Assembly: GCA_951799425.1 (NCBI GenBank) | Contig: OX637397.1 | Location: forward strand, 40,714,409-40,778,408 | Source: Ilex aquifolium | Taxonomy: Eukaryota > Streptophyta > Magnoliopsida > Aquifoliales > Aquifoliaceae | Direction of reading: 5' to 3' | Length of the DNA: 64,000 nt | Part shown: piece by piece, positions 25,001-32,541 of the stretch | How positions within the stretch are numbered: position 1 is the stretch's first letter | How the letters are laid out: each line of letters begins with the position of its first letter | The notes under the pieces: model-generated | What the model saw: only the letters and a program-made list of their open reading frames with translations | Databases searched by the model: none | Told to the model about the DNA's origin: nothing | Made by a program: the position numbers and the translations under genes

Positions 25001-28000
25001 ATAAAACAACTTTTATTTCAAACGATCATTGGGTGGATTTTTCGTCAATTGACGGATTCATTACACATTGGCATTGCATTGTGTTGTGGGAGTCGGTGAG
25101 GACTCGGGTTAAAGTTGCATGAGTGAGTTCCATCTCATTTCATAGCATGACATGGTAGTTTCCAATATGGAGTTGCATATTCTTACTTGGAATGTTGAAT
25201 GTGAACATTGCATGTGCACGTAGGTGGGGAGTAGCCTCTGTAAGAAATTACTCTACTGGGCGTTGCTCACCCTATACGGGAAAACATTTCAGGTGGGGGA
25301 AATACATCGGCGGATGGCTCCAATTTGGACCCACATGTTTGAAGAAAGCCGAATGTGGCTTTATTTTGCGTTAATGTAAAACACTTGTGACAACTATGTT
25401 TTTTTGGACATGTATATGTAAAAGAATTGAAATAGAACTGTTATGGACTATTTTTGATACAACATTGCATGTTTTGATAATGGTATGGATAGTTGGACCC
25501 GGTGTGGCCAATGTTTACTTATAAATGGACCCGGTGCGGTCATTGCTTTATATTGGGCCTCGGATGGGTCATTTGAATATATATTGCACAGGTTGAGTTT
25601 TGGGTAGAGCTCCCCGTACAAAGGAGACTCTGCCCGATTTTTGTTCAATTATGGACCCCGATAAATGGAGTATAACGGAGCGATATCGAGTTACTCGGTA
25701 TCCACGGGTATTCCGCAGGTTGATGGGTAATCAACGGACCCCCGGATTTTGGCGTCACAGCCCTGGTGCAAGGTGCCCAAGGTTCAAAATATCAACCAAT
25801 ACCAATACAAGTTGGCTGAGATGTATCCAACTTGGCACCTTTCGAGTCGATACCATTACATGTTACGTATAAGTCCCGAATTTCGCACGAGTCATCGGAG
25901 TTGTCTTTGAGTCAATCCCGAGTCACGAAGTTATTGTCACCTGATACCGCGACCTTGAATCATGTAGGTGCCACCAAGACACACCCTTTTCCACCCAAGT
26001 CAATTGGGGGTCTGACAATAAGCATGAAAGACGGTCACTGGAAATACTTGTTAACAGTCACGTTGTTAAGTCAAGGATTGTAATGGATGAACCTGTATTC
26101 ACGTTGTTAAGTCATACATCCTTGAATATGCTCCTGTTTGGTGGTTTTCATCTTGGTTTGCATGTTTGCTTTGTATGTATTTACTGGTCAAGACGATTAG
26201 ATTATCAAAACATAGAGTGAAATTCCTTTTGATTGTCCAGTGAGCAATCGAAGCATGCTGCCTCTAAACACTTTTTATCTTTTAACTGGGTCAATTATAT
26301 ATTTGGAGGATTCTTACTGGTAGAAATTTAGCATGTTATTTATTCAAATATGATTTACCTTTTACATAAGTGATGATTTGAGCAGCTTAGATTTTGTTGC
26401 CCCTCTCAAATAATTAATTTTGTAATCCTGGCATCACACTATGCAATCTTGATTAGATTTTAATAGCTAGTTGCCATGAGGCTGTTATATGAGTTACTAT
26501 TCTTGACAATTTTCTTGTGTCTGGATTGAAGGCAGTCTGTTATCTGAATAGTTATGAGGTGGATTTCAGCGGGGGACTTTTTCATTTCCAGGATGGGGAA
26601 CCTACAACTGTTGTGCCCATGGCTGGTGTAAGTGGTTTAATATTTCGATGAGTATTGCTTTCCAGAACATGTATGAATGGTGAATTATTCATAGATCTGG
26701 AATGGAATATAAAGGAATGATAAATTTGCTGCTTGTAATGGATTGATTTAGCCTAAGGATCGAAAGACTAGGGTAGTGCTTGATTTTTTGTGTTTTTTTG
26801 TTTCTCATGTAGTGCTTCAATATCTGTTTTGTCATATTGTTGGGAGTAATTATTCACTATTTGCCATTATCAGGATGTTGTGATGTACACTGCTGACAGC
26901 CAAAACATTCATTCTGTTGATGAGGTAGCTCTGAAATACTCTCCCAATTTTCTTAATACCGTTGTTGTGCTTGGTTATCTTTCTTTTTATTTGTTTTGCT
27001 ATCTTCTATAGCACAAGTTATATATTCAATTTATCCTCTGACTTCATCTTGCTGAGTAAAATCTGGGGATTCATATATTCTAATCACATAATAAGTTTCT
27101 GCATTAATTAACAAAGTTATATGCATTAATGCAAAATTACTGATACGTTGTGAGAGGAAGAGCACTTAATTTCAAATCACATTGAAGATGCATGCACCAT
27201 AAATTGAGTAAGTGCAGCTATTGAATGTGGCACTTACCTGTTTTGCGGAACTGTATTTTTTTTGTTACTCAATCAAACACATAGTTCACAATTAAGCATA
27301 TCATGAAAAAATTGCAATCACGGATCTATGATGCACGACCACAGAAACAAAGTATAAACTTCCAAGGTAAGCTCCTTTTTATCCATCTATTACAGCAAAC
27401 CAAAAATTCATTGTTAGAGGCTGATAGAGAAATGTTTAAAGTATGAAGTAGTAAACAATTCCCACTTGAGAGGAATTCATCTAGATAGTGTTTGTGTTTT
27501 AATTGTACGACAAAATGCTTCTTTGCAGTCCATAGTCGAAAGCCGGAATATCCCAGTCCAGAGGTTTGTCTGATATTCATGACCATAAAACAATTTGGAT
27601 CTTGAAGTTTTCATTTACATATAGGCGAAGGGAGAAGATAGGAATTTCATTTGTTTCTAAAAGATGCCATCTTTTATCATTAACAGAGCATTAAACTACA
27701 GTTGCACCGGTATTCTCATATAAAAGGGCAGTGAAAGAACTTGTCTTTTGTCAACACACAAGTTTGATTTTTCCATTGAAAATGTGCATATATGCGCTTG
27801 ACATCAATTATTTTCCTTCATTACAATCTCACAGAAAAATGGTTCTCCTTCACTATTAATTTCATTTAACAAGGTTCTGTAAGTGCTGAAGTTTTGATGA
27901 TCCTTTTTGTATCTATAAACAGATTACTGATGGAGAAAGAATCACACTTACGTTGTGGTTCAGCCGTGATGGATCTCATGATGAAGATGCTAAATTGATT

Positions 28001-28931
28001 TCTTTTCTCTCCCAACAGCCGTTAAGTAGTTTGAACACCAAATTTGAAGCATACCTACCTATGATAGGCTCCAATAATATGTATAGGTTTCCCCCTGATA
28101 AAGCTTCAAATTTGCAGTCTGAATTTGACATACGCTTTGCAAGGATACACTTCCTTGGATTCGATCTTTATTCTTCTCAGGACAAGAGTTTTTCAGCAGT
28201 AGATTCATCTTGCAACTTCTCAGAACTGCTGATCAAGCCATTACAATTGGTGTGCGGAGATGAGTTGTTTGAGAAGGAATTTGTCAACATATTGCATGCC
28301 CTTCAGGTACTCTTGCATGTTCTTCCAACGTTACAATTATAAGATGACACCGACGTAAATGTAAGCAAGTACTCTGGCCTATTGATGCACTTACCGGGCA
28401 TAGAGGATGTATGCATGAGAAACTTAATAATTTCGTGAATGGAGGTTTATGTAGGCAAGTCTAATGCATTTTGTACAAGTTCCCTGTGCAACTGAAATTT
28501 CGTATCAGACTAGTTGTATTGTACTGTTATTTTTTTTTCCTTCTCTAAATCATTCTGCTTTTGTTGCAAAATAGGTGCTGCACTTTTGCTTTTGGAAGGG
28601 CTCTGAATTGCAGACAACCGAAGTTAAAGATCAAACTAACAATGTGGTATTGGTAACCCACTCACAACGGGAGAAAATTCATGATCTAAAACTTGTATTT
28701 CTGAAGGATCATCAGGTGGCGGAGACATTTTTTGGGGATGTGTCTCGTGGCAAGAGCATGCGGCATTCGTTTGATTGGGTTAGTTTTTCTGCCGCTGTAG
28801 TTGCGTGGGAAGCTTATACCTGCAAGTTAGTAAAAGAATTGATTATGAGCTTACCGTACTGGAGAACAAATCAAGCTATATTCTCTGATCCCTCGGTAGC
28901 TCCTGTGGAACATAACATTTGTGGTTCTTAA
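950..28931 (+). CDS. PKHD-type 2-oxoglutarate/Fe(II)-dependent oxygenase, eight exons
   Basis: Seen: eight exons (950-1012, 1101-1227, 1335-1410, 6005-6077, 26532-26627, 26874-26924, 27923-28306, 28575-28931) join through GT-AG introns into one open frame of 1227 nt, 408 residues plus stop. The protein starts [20 protein letters not shown] and ends at TAA. It carries the double-stranded beta-helix metal motif: His99-x-Asp101 in WHSDD, distal His158 in NIHSVDE, and Arg168 ten residues later, the usual 2-oxoglutarate contact. Known: it matches the plant family around Arabidopsis At1g22950, annotated as an uncharacterised PKHD-type hydroxylase; the P4Hc fold hydroxylates proteins or small molecules using O2, Fe(II) and 2-oxoglutarate. 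The substrate is unknown. I see no signal peptide. All metal ligands are present, so the gene looks functional. Odd: intron 4 is about 20.5 kb and full of transposons. Boundaries come from homology and splice consensus, without transcript data. Confidence 0.9.
1101..1227 (+). CDS. oxygenase exon 2
   Basis: Preceded by acceptor GATAG and followed by GTATTG. It encodes [20 protein letters not shown] through [15 protein letters not shown], with the last codon split after its first base. Confidence 0.9.
1335..1410 (+). CDS. oxygenase exon 3
   Basis: Preceded by GCAG and followed by GTTGGC. It encodes [20 protein letters not shown] and FTGLI. Its last two bases complete a serine codon with the first base of exon 4. 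Confidence 0.88.
1411..6004 (+). other. oxygenase intron 3 (4.6 kb), repeat relics
   Basis: Bounded by GT and by TCAG. No coding region is supported. An (AT/GT)-rich microsatellite lies near 2345-2380. The stretch about 2745-3185 is GC-richer than its surroundings and resembles retroelement non-coding DNA, but I could not place LTR ends or a target duplication. The remainder looks like ordinary AT-rich intron sequence. Confidence 0.5.
6005..6077 (+). CDS. oxygenase exon 4 with the HxD metal motif
   Basis: Preceded by TCAG and followed by GTGTGT. It encodes [20 protein letters not shown] then REFA, so it carries the first two iron ligands (His99, Asp101). The following intron is about 20.5 kb. 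Confidence 0.9.
6605..6704 (+). repeat. 50-bp tandem duplication
   Basis: Two successive copies of a 50-bp unit beginning TATAATTCCAT and ending near TGTGTTGT, differing at a few positions. It is intronic with no associated coding sequence. Confidence 0.75.
7693..10834 (+). pseudogene. LINE ORF1 remnant (RNA-binding protein)
   Basis: Broken frames resemble the long plant LINE ORF1, including a [12 protein letters not shown]-like block near 8020, a CCGGLV block near 8527 that fits its characteristic domain, and the C-terminal [12 protein letters not shown] that precedes ORF2 in these elements. The frame at 9711-9935 continues after the hAT-like insert as [15 protein letters not shown], ending at the TGA at 10832-10834. 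Several stops and shifts lie upstream. In life ORF1 binds the LINE RNA. The start was not determined. Confidence 0.65.
9936..10780. mobile_element. hAT-like non-autonomous element inside the LINE
   Basis: Seen: a perfect 8-bp duplication ATTACAAG at 9928-9935 and 10781-10788 flanks an 845-bp insert. Its ends are imperfect inverted repeats: CTAGGAAACACGAATA on the left, and CTAAGAAACACAAATA as the reverse complement of the right end. Removing the insert plus one repeat restores the LINE ORF1 frame. An 8-bp duplication is typical of the hAT superfamily. No transposase is visible. The middle (about 10190-10400) is GC-richer with CTTCCT repeats and might be captured host DNA. Confidence 0.85.
10833..13990 (+). 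pseudogene. LINE ORF2 remnant (endonuclease-reverse transcriptase)
   Basis: The ATG at 10833 overlaps the ORF1 stop as ATGA. The product starts [17 protein letters not shown], the classic apurinic endonuclease N-terminus. Further on come RT blocks: DFRPISLVT near 12230, [19 protein letters not shown] near 12575, FAMDDTIS near 12760 (a decayed FADD catalytic motif), and [20 protein letters not shown] at 13488. A tail with DWNFNF follows near 13870. Numerous stops and shifts make it non-functional. The 3' limit is approximate. Confidence 0.78.
13018..13437. other. about 420-bp unexplained insert in the LINE reverse transcriptase
   Basis: The LINE frame stops after VVE near 13017 and resumes near 13438 with KKLDSWKKY, adjacent blocks in intact LINEs. 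The AT-rich segment between has no coding potential. I could not find clean terminal inverted repeats or a convincing target duplication, so its class is unknown. Confidence 0.5.
13991..14577. other. unassigned intron DNA between LINE and TRIM
   Basis: AT-rich DNA of about 590 bp. It may include the eroded LINE 3' end, but no poly(A) tail or target repeat is recognisable. Confidence 0.4.
14583..14933 (+). mobile_element. TRIM-type miniature LTR retrotransposon (351 bp)
   Basis: Seen: two related direct repeats (LTRs) at 14583-14697 and 14834-14933, both containing GGTTGGTTTATATG and a CATCTCCACTC-like block. A primer-binding-site-like TGATATTAGAGTTG (compare TGGTATCAGAGC) starts right after the first LTR, and a purine tract GAGGGAGGG precedes the second. 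The 5-bp duplication GGTAG flanks the unit at 14578-14582 and 14934-14938. There is no coding capacity, as in TRIM elements, which rely on proteins from other elements. The LTRs differ considerably, so the insertion is old. Confidence 0.8.
14939..15948 (-). mobile_element. older LTR of unknown family, left part
   Basis: On the - strand this stretch shows the order TATA box (TATAAATAGGG, + strand near 15246-15256), then AATAAGG-like polyadenylation signal near 15168, then (TG)n, suggesting the promoter-R-U5 part of an LTR in - orientation. The Tekay element interrupts it at 15949-25764, and related DNA seems to resume at 25760. Exact LTR ends were not found. Most of it is GC-richer than neighbouring intron DNA. 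Confidence 0.4.
15800..15833 (+). repeat. poly(T)15-poly(G)19 tract
   Basis: A run of 15 T followed by 19 G lies 120 bp from the Tekay insertion point. Tract length may be affected by sequencing or assembly error. Confidence 0.85.
15949..15953. repeat. target site duplication, left copy (GCCCT)
   Basis: GCCCT immediately precedes the left LTR terminus TGTGACG. The identical pentamer follows the right LTR at 25760-25764. Five base pairs is the normal length for gypsy integrases. Confidence 0.85.
15954..18264 (-). repeat. Tekay 3' LTR, normal orientation
   Basis: 2311 bp, TGTGACGCCCC to GGGTTTTACA on the + strand, that is TG...CA when read on the - strand. A TATA box (TATAAATATCC on the - strand) lies near 17867-17876. 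It is nearly identical to the reverse complement of 23449-25759, differing by scattered substitutions and small indels, which indicates a young element. Confidence 0.92.
18265..18285 (-). other. polypurine tract next to the 3' LTR
   Basis: On the - strand TTTTAAGGGGGGAAGAA directly abuts the LTR start TGTAAAAC. This is the expected plus-strand primer site for reverse transcription and confirms the left LTR as the 3' LTR. Confidence 0.85.
18360..23013 (-). pseudogene. Tekay gag-pol polyprotein, three disabling lesions
   Basis: Likely start is ATG at 23013-23011 (MENRGRERG), but a 1-nt shift in the Arg/Gly-rich leader separates it from the main frame 22888-19313 (1191 residues). Domains in order: gag; CCHC knuckle [14 protein letters not shown]; protease DSGASHSFI; reverse transcriptase with FVDD; RNase H; integrase HHCC zinc region. 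In the integrase core a second shift (about 19340) moves the frame to 19367-18804, with the DD35E motif and [10 protein letters not shown]. An in-frame TAG at 18801-18803 then cuts off the C-terminus and chromodomain (18797-18360, block EEATWERED). Three lesions in an otherwise intact polyprotein mean recent loss; in life it would copy and integrate the element. Confidence 0.9.
23351..23370 (-). other. tRNA primer-binding site of the Tekay element
   Basis: On the - strand GCTTAATATCAGAACTTAGG follows the LTR terminus GTCACA. It partly matches the initiator-Met tRNA complement TGGTATCAGAGC. It marks the true 5' side of the element. Confidence 0.6.
23371..23448. repeat. LTR-end hairpin and two-LTR-like junction
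   Basis: 23371-23390 (TGTGACGCCCCAAGATCCGG) is the last 20 bp of the original 5' LTR in - orientation. 23391-23446 is a 56-bp LTR terminus in + orientation ending GTCACA. Two bases AA follow, then the full + LTR begins at 23449 (TGTAAAAC). The first 20 bp can pair with about 23427-23446. LTR end, a few bases, LTR start is the arrangement expected at a two-LTR circle junction. Confidence 0.85.
23449..25759 (+). repeat. Tekay LTR in inverted orientation
   Basis: 2311 bp, TGTAAAACCCGGG to GGCGTCACA on the + strand. It is the reverse complement of the left LTR apart from a few changes, for example a 2-bp loss in GGGGCG near its end. Its TATA box (TATAAATA, 23838-23845) now points away from gag-pol and toward exon 5 of the oxygenase gene. 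Confidence 0.92.
25760..25764. repeat. target site duplication, right copy (GCCCT)
   Basis: Identical to 15949-15953. The sequence continues GGTGCAAGG, consistent with the interrupted host sequence. Confidence 0.85.
25765..26531. other. right part of the older LTR element, then intron
   Basis: The first 300-350 bp appear to continue the older element interrupted by the Tekay insertion. Two copies of CACGTTGTTAAGTCA at about 26060 and 26102 form a short 42-bp tandem duplication at its edge. The rest is unremarkable intron DNA leading to the exon 5 acceptor. Confidence 0.4.
26532..26627 (+). CDS. oxygenase exon 5
   Basis: Preceded by GAAG and followed by the strong donor GTAAGT. It encodes [20 protein letters not shown] then [12 protein letters not shown], the core strand with the glycine-rich turn typical of P4Hc domains. 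Confidence 0.92.
26874..26924 (+). CDS. oxygenase exon 6 with the distal iron-binding His
   Basis: Preceded by TCAG and followed by GTAGCT. 17 codons, [17 protein letters not shown]. The His in IHSVDE is the third iron ligand. Confidence 0.92.
26925..27922 (+). other. oxygenase intron 6
   Basis: 998 bp of AT-rich intron between GTAGCT and AACAG. No transposon ends or coding sequence recognised. Confidence 0.75.
27923..28306 (+). CDS. oxygenase exon 7
   Basis: Preceded by AACAG and followed by GTACTC. It encodes [20 protein letters not shown] and onward to FVNILHALQ. Arg168 in GERITL is the presumed 2-oxoglutarate carboxylate ligand. Confidence 0.92.
28575..28931 (+). CDS. oxygenase exon 8 and stop
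   Basis: Preceded by AATAG. It encodes [13 protein letters not shown] onward to PVEHNICGS and TAA at 28929-28931. This is the family-specific C-terminal region outside the catalytic core. Confidence 0.9.
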   Translation: MLHFCFWKGSELQTTEVKDQTNNVVLVTHSQREKIHDLKLVFLKDHQVAETFFGDVSRGKSMRHSFDWVSFSAAVVAWEAYTCKLVKELIMSLPYWRTNQAIFSDPSVAPVEHNICGS

Positions 28932-30880
28932 TATCAACTACTTTTGGTCCCTGATCTACATGTGTAAGCAATCCTTTGGTATGTAGTCACTCCATGAGAA
29001 AGCGTGAAAGATGAGAAATATCAAAATGTTAGATCTGATTTTTGTGGATATTTACTTTTATACTTACAATAGTGGTAAAAACACCAATAAATATAATAAA
29101 TTATTCACAAAAGTGGTAATTTTTTTTTTTGTACAGAAGAAAAGTGGATAAAAATTTAAAATAGTTATTACCATAGTAATAAAAACACCCACATATGTGG
29201 TTAAATCACCCACAAAAGTGGTAAATTTTTTTGCTATAAAGTAACTTGCAAAAATTGTAAAAATGTCTATTGAGGGACATAATAAATTGTGATCAATGCA
29301 TTAAATGCATTCTAGTATCATTTTATTGGTCAGAATGTATTATGTCTCTAAATTATGTTTTAAAAACATTGCTCAATTATTAATATTTTTTTTAAAAACA
29401 TTATTTTTGTGTATTTAAAATTATTATAAAATATATTTAAGTGTGTCTATTTTATTATTTTTTGTTCTATCAATTAATATAGTCATATAATCAAATACTT
29501 ATGAATTTTTGGACACCCTTTGAATACTTTATGGATACATCTAGATAAATCTTTGATATGTTGGGCTCATTTTTAAAGTTATAGATATTATGAAAATTTG
29601 ATTAAATAACATAATGAGTGATCAATAACTAATAACTTGATTGATTATATAGAAAAAGACTAATATTTTTTATGCTGTTAGTCTCACTTGTTATAAAGGG
29701 TTGTAATTCGCCTCATTTTTTGTTTTTATTTGTATATACTATATTTTTTGACGTTTGATAATTTTTGTATTTTATGAATCTTTAAATATTAAATACAATA
29801 TTTGTATTTTATGAATCTTTAAGTATCAAATACAATATTATAAATTTAAATACATTATTTTATTTTTATTGATTGGGAGAAAAAAATGTAAAATTTCTGA
29901 GTAAAGTGCCACCCTAGACAGAATTTCTAGCTCTGCCACTGTCGACTAATGACCTAACGGTTGAACTATTAACCCATTGATCCAATCTCTTTGTCATGTT
30001 AATGTTTGGGTCGGGTTTAAAAATTATGCTTATATGGGTGAATGTGATGAACGTGAGTTGTACTCGACCGTATATCATAGTGTTTAGATGAGTTTCTTAC
30101 TTTGAGGGGTTTGAAGGTTTCCTATCACTCGTAGTGAAATTGCTTGGTTCCAAGAATTCACATAATTCCCCCATGGGAGTCGAGACTGGAGGCTATTATA
30201 CTATTTTTGGGAAGAATCGAGATTAAATATCAAGTTACTCAATTAAACACAAATAAATGCTAAGCAATAAAGAATTTAAGCACAAAGTTATCACCCCATA
30301 CACATGCAAACTTAGCAGTTATATTAAACATCAGGTTGATAACACATCCTCCAACTAGTACACACCCACTCACGAGTTCAACACACATTCACCGGACACT
30401 CTTTAGGTATATGTATATAGGTGTCCTAATTGTTTCTCTCGTCAATCCTATTCACAATATAAACAGATCACACTAAATCCCATCCTGTCTCACTCCCCCA
30501 CATCGGTCACCGTAGAAGCATCCGAATCCACCTCCGCTTCATCCACCGGTTTAATCTTCTAACCACTCCTCGCACTCGGATAAAATCACACAAATCAGAC
30601 CACTAACCCCTAAATATCTGGATACACACTAACCTTAGTGCATCTGAACGTTTTGTTTCGCTCAATTCCTTCCACTCATCTTTGCTCTACATTGATTTTT
30701 GAACCTCACCACTATCCTTATCACATTCATATGCATTCCGAGACGATGCTCAACTGAACACGACTCCAATGCCCGACCCTCGCAATCTCAATCGTTACAT
30801 GGTGAGCCTCTCTAATTCCTCTCGACTCACCCAAATTTGTTTTCCTTTTCAACTTCTCAGGTGTGGTTGAAGAATGGATG
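28932..30880. other. spacer after the oxygenase gene, AT-rich repeats
   Basis: 28932 to about 29930 is very AT-rich, with repeated AAAGTGGTAA blocks near 29110 and 29215 and a GCTCTGCCACTG-like end near 29928-29940 often seen at plant transposon borders. No target duplication was found. 30000-30880 resembles non-coding LTR retroelement DNA. No coding sequence is supported. Confidence 0.4.
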
Positions 30881-30889
30881 TAGGACTAA

Positions 30890-32541
30890 CTTTCTTCTCT
30901 CTAGATGTAGATTAGTCAACTTTGACCTTTGGAGTAAAAAGAGCCTTATTCACTCTAGCTTATGAGCTCTTTTTAGATGAAGCAATGTTTGATTTAGACT
31001 CATATGACCTCTCCATTTGCCTAGTAAGATGCTTGACTTGACTATTTAAGTCTTTAGATTAGCTAGCTAGCGACATGAGCTTCTTGTTCAAGACCTTCCT
31101 ATTATTTATGCAATGTGAACTATAGTGATTGTGCTCTCCACAAGTGTAATACAAAAATTATTCGGTTTGGGTGGGCTTGTGTTCACTTATGGGGGTGATG
31201 GGTTGGGATTACCCTTCACAAATAAGGTCTTGAAAGAAGAGATGATGGTGTTTTCGTGTGTAAAACTCAAACCCCGTTTGTCCCCGACACTCTTCCCCAT
31301 GGACAATATTCTATCAAGCTTTTTGAACCCTAGGGAAAGTCTTTTTAAGAGTTCTTGTTGTGATTCATGAAGGTTCTTATCTAATTTTATCAATTTTGAC
31401 TCAAGACATTTCTTTGTCTCAATTAGCCCATGACATTCTCTCTTAAGAAAGCTCAATTTGTTCTTCAAGGACACATTTTCTTCAACAAGCCCACAAATTT
31501 GAGCTTTGGACTCCACTAAGTCCACATGGATGATTTTCTTCATCCACTAAGTACACCAAATCCACTAGATCCTCAACACTTTCCATGTCATCCTCACTTG
31601 AGTTGACTTCAACAACTTAGTCATCTACCTCTGTGGTAGGACTTATACCTTGTTATTCAACTTTAGTTCTTGAAGTTTCTCTAGAGAGATAGGAATGTGA
31701 GGCTACGAAAGCTATAAAATTTTCCTCATGTTCTTTAAAGGAAGAGTCCTCATCTAATGTGGACTCACTACTACTATCGCTCCACTTGGCTTTCATAGCT
31801 CTTCTATTTTCTTTGGGCATGTCCTTCTTTTTAGCAGTAGGACATTCTGCAACCATGTGTTCAAATCCTTGACACTCATAACATTGAAATCTGTCCTTTC
31901 TTCTCAACCTCTTGTTGATAAGTTCTTCCCCCTTTCTCCCTTCCCTCTTTAGGAGTTTTCAGTCTACTCAACTTACCCTTCGACCTAGAGGACTTGACAT
32001 CACCAGCCTTGAAGTTCCTTACAAGATAGGCTATGTCCTCTTCTCCTAAATTGGGTGACTCAGATTTATCTCTTTTTTCTTTCGTTGGGCTCAAAGCAAT
32101 GCCCCTCAATTTTTTGGGCGGTAGGAGATTCATCTTGAATGTCAAAAGAGATCCAACTTGGTCTTCCACTGACACCTCCTTCAAATTGATGTTTGTTTCT
32201 AAGGCCATCACCTTAACATGAAACCTTTCTAGTGAAGATCTCAAGATTTTCTACTTAATCACTGTGTCATCATAACTTATGTGAAGCAAAAGATGAGTTA
32301 ACAATGTCACTGAGTTTAGCATAGAAATCACTAAAACTTTCTTTGAAGGTTTCATAAATAACTATCAACCGAAACTTGTTCGGTTGTACGACATTGAATA
32401 TCACATTCAAGCCTTTCGAGTTTTACCCGACAAGATGGACTGATGATGAAACTATTAAAGAATTGTTGGATGATGATTAGGTTTTGTTATCAGCCACGAA
32501 AGGATCGTTACTCGGTAGAGTATTGTGTAGCTCTGATACCA
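30890..32541 (-). pseudogene. SIRE/Maximus-like copia gag fragment
   Basis: Read on the - strand from the primer-binding site downward: SFSDFYAKLSDIVNSSF near 32310, a gag core at 32244-31876, CCHC knuckle CYECQGFEHMVAEC at about 31880, a coiled-coil-like stretch at 31543-31300, then a second cysteine/histidine cluster CYYTCGEHNHYSSHC near 31150. This order fits the long gag of SIRE-type copia elements. Frames are broken by stops and no protease, integrase or RT follows, so only the 5' half remains. Confidence 0.7.
32530..32541 (-). other. Met-tRNA primer-binding site of the copia fragment
   Basis: GCTCTGATACCA on the + strand is the exact complement of TGGTATCAGAGC. It marks the junction between gag leader (left) and 5' LTR (right) of the - strand copia remnant. 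Confidence 0.85.

Larger units (their letters stand above)
15954..25759 (-). mobile_element. Tekay/Del chromovirus (Ty3/gypsy) with inverted LTRs
   Basis: Seen: the 5-bp duplication GCCCT at 15949-15953 and 25760-25764 brackets a 9.8 kb unit. Gag-pol reads on the - strand. The left LTR (15954-18264) has the normal orientation for a - strand element. The right LTR (23449-25759), also 2311 bp and nearly identical, runs the opposite way, so both outer ends are the same LTR terminus (CGTCACA). Between gag and the right LTR lie a 20-bp remnant of a normally oriented 5' LTR and a 56-bp LTR-end fragment. Known: LTR retroelements insert with direct LTRs; about 2-kb LTRs plus a C-terminal chromodomain fit the Tekay clade. 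Inferred: recent insertion of a rearranged cDNA. Confidence 0.9.
6078..26531 (+). other. oxygenase intron 4, 20.5 kb of nested transposons
   Basis: The intron runs from the GTGTGT donor after REFA to the AAG acceptor before AVCYLNSY. Phase is preserved across it: residues 113 and 114 are both Ala, as the family sequence predicts. It holds an L1-type LINE, a hAT-like element, a TRIM element and a Tekay gypsy element inside an older LTR element. From 6078 to about 7640 I recognise only the short duplication at 6605-6704; the rest is unassigned AT-rich DNA. Confidence 0.88.

Noticed and set aside
15954-25764. Two independent solo LTRs or two gypsy elements in opposite orientation
   Set aside because: The same GCCCT flanks only the outermost ends. 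No duplication flanks the right LTR on its own (ACAAA before, GCCCT after).
30000-30880. A host gene between the oxygenase and annexin genes
   Set aside because: No frame with protein-like content on either strand; composition resembles retroelement non-coding DNA.
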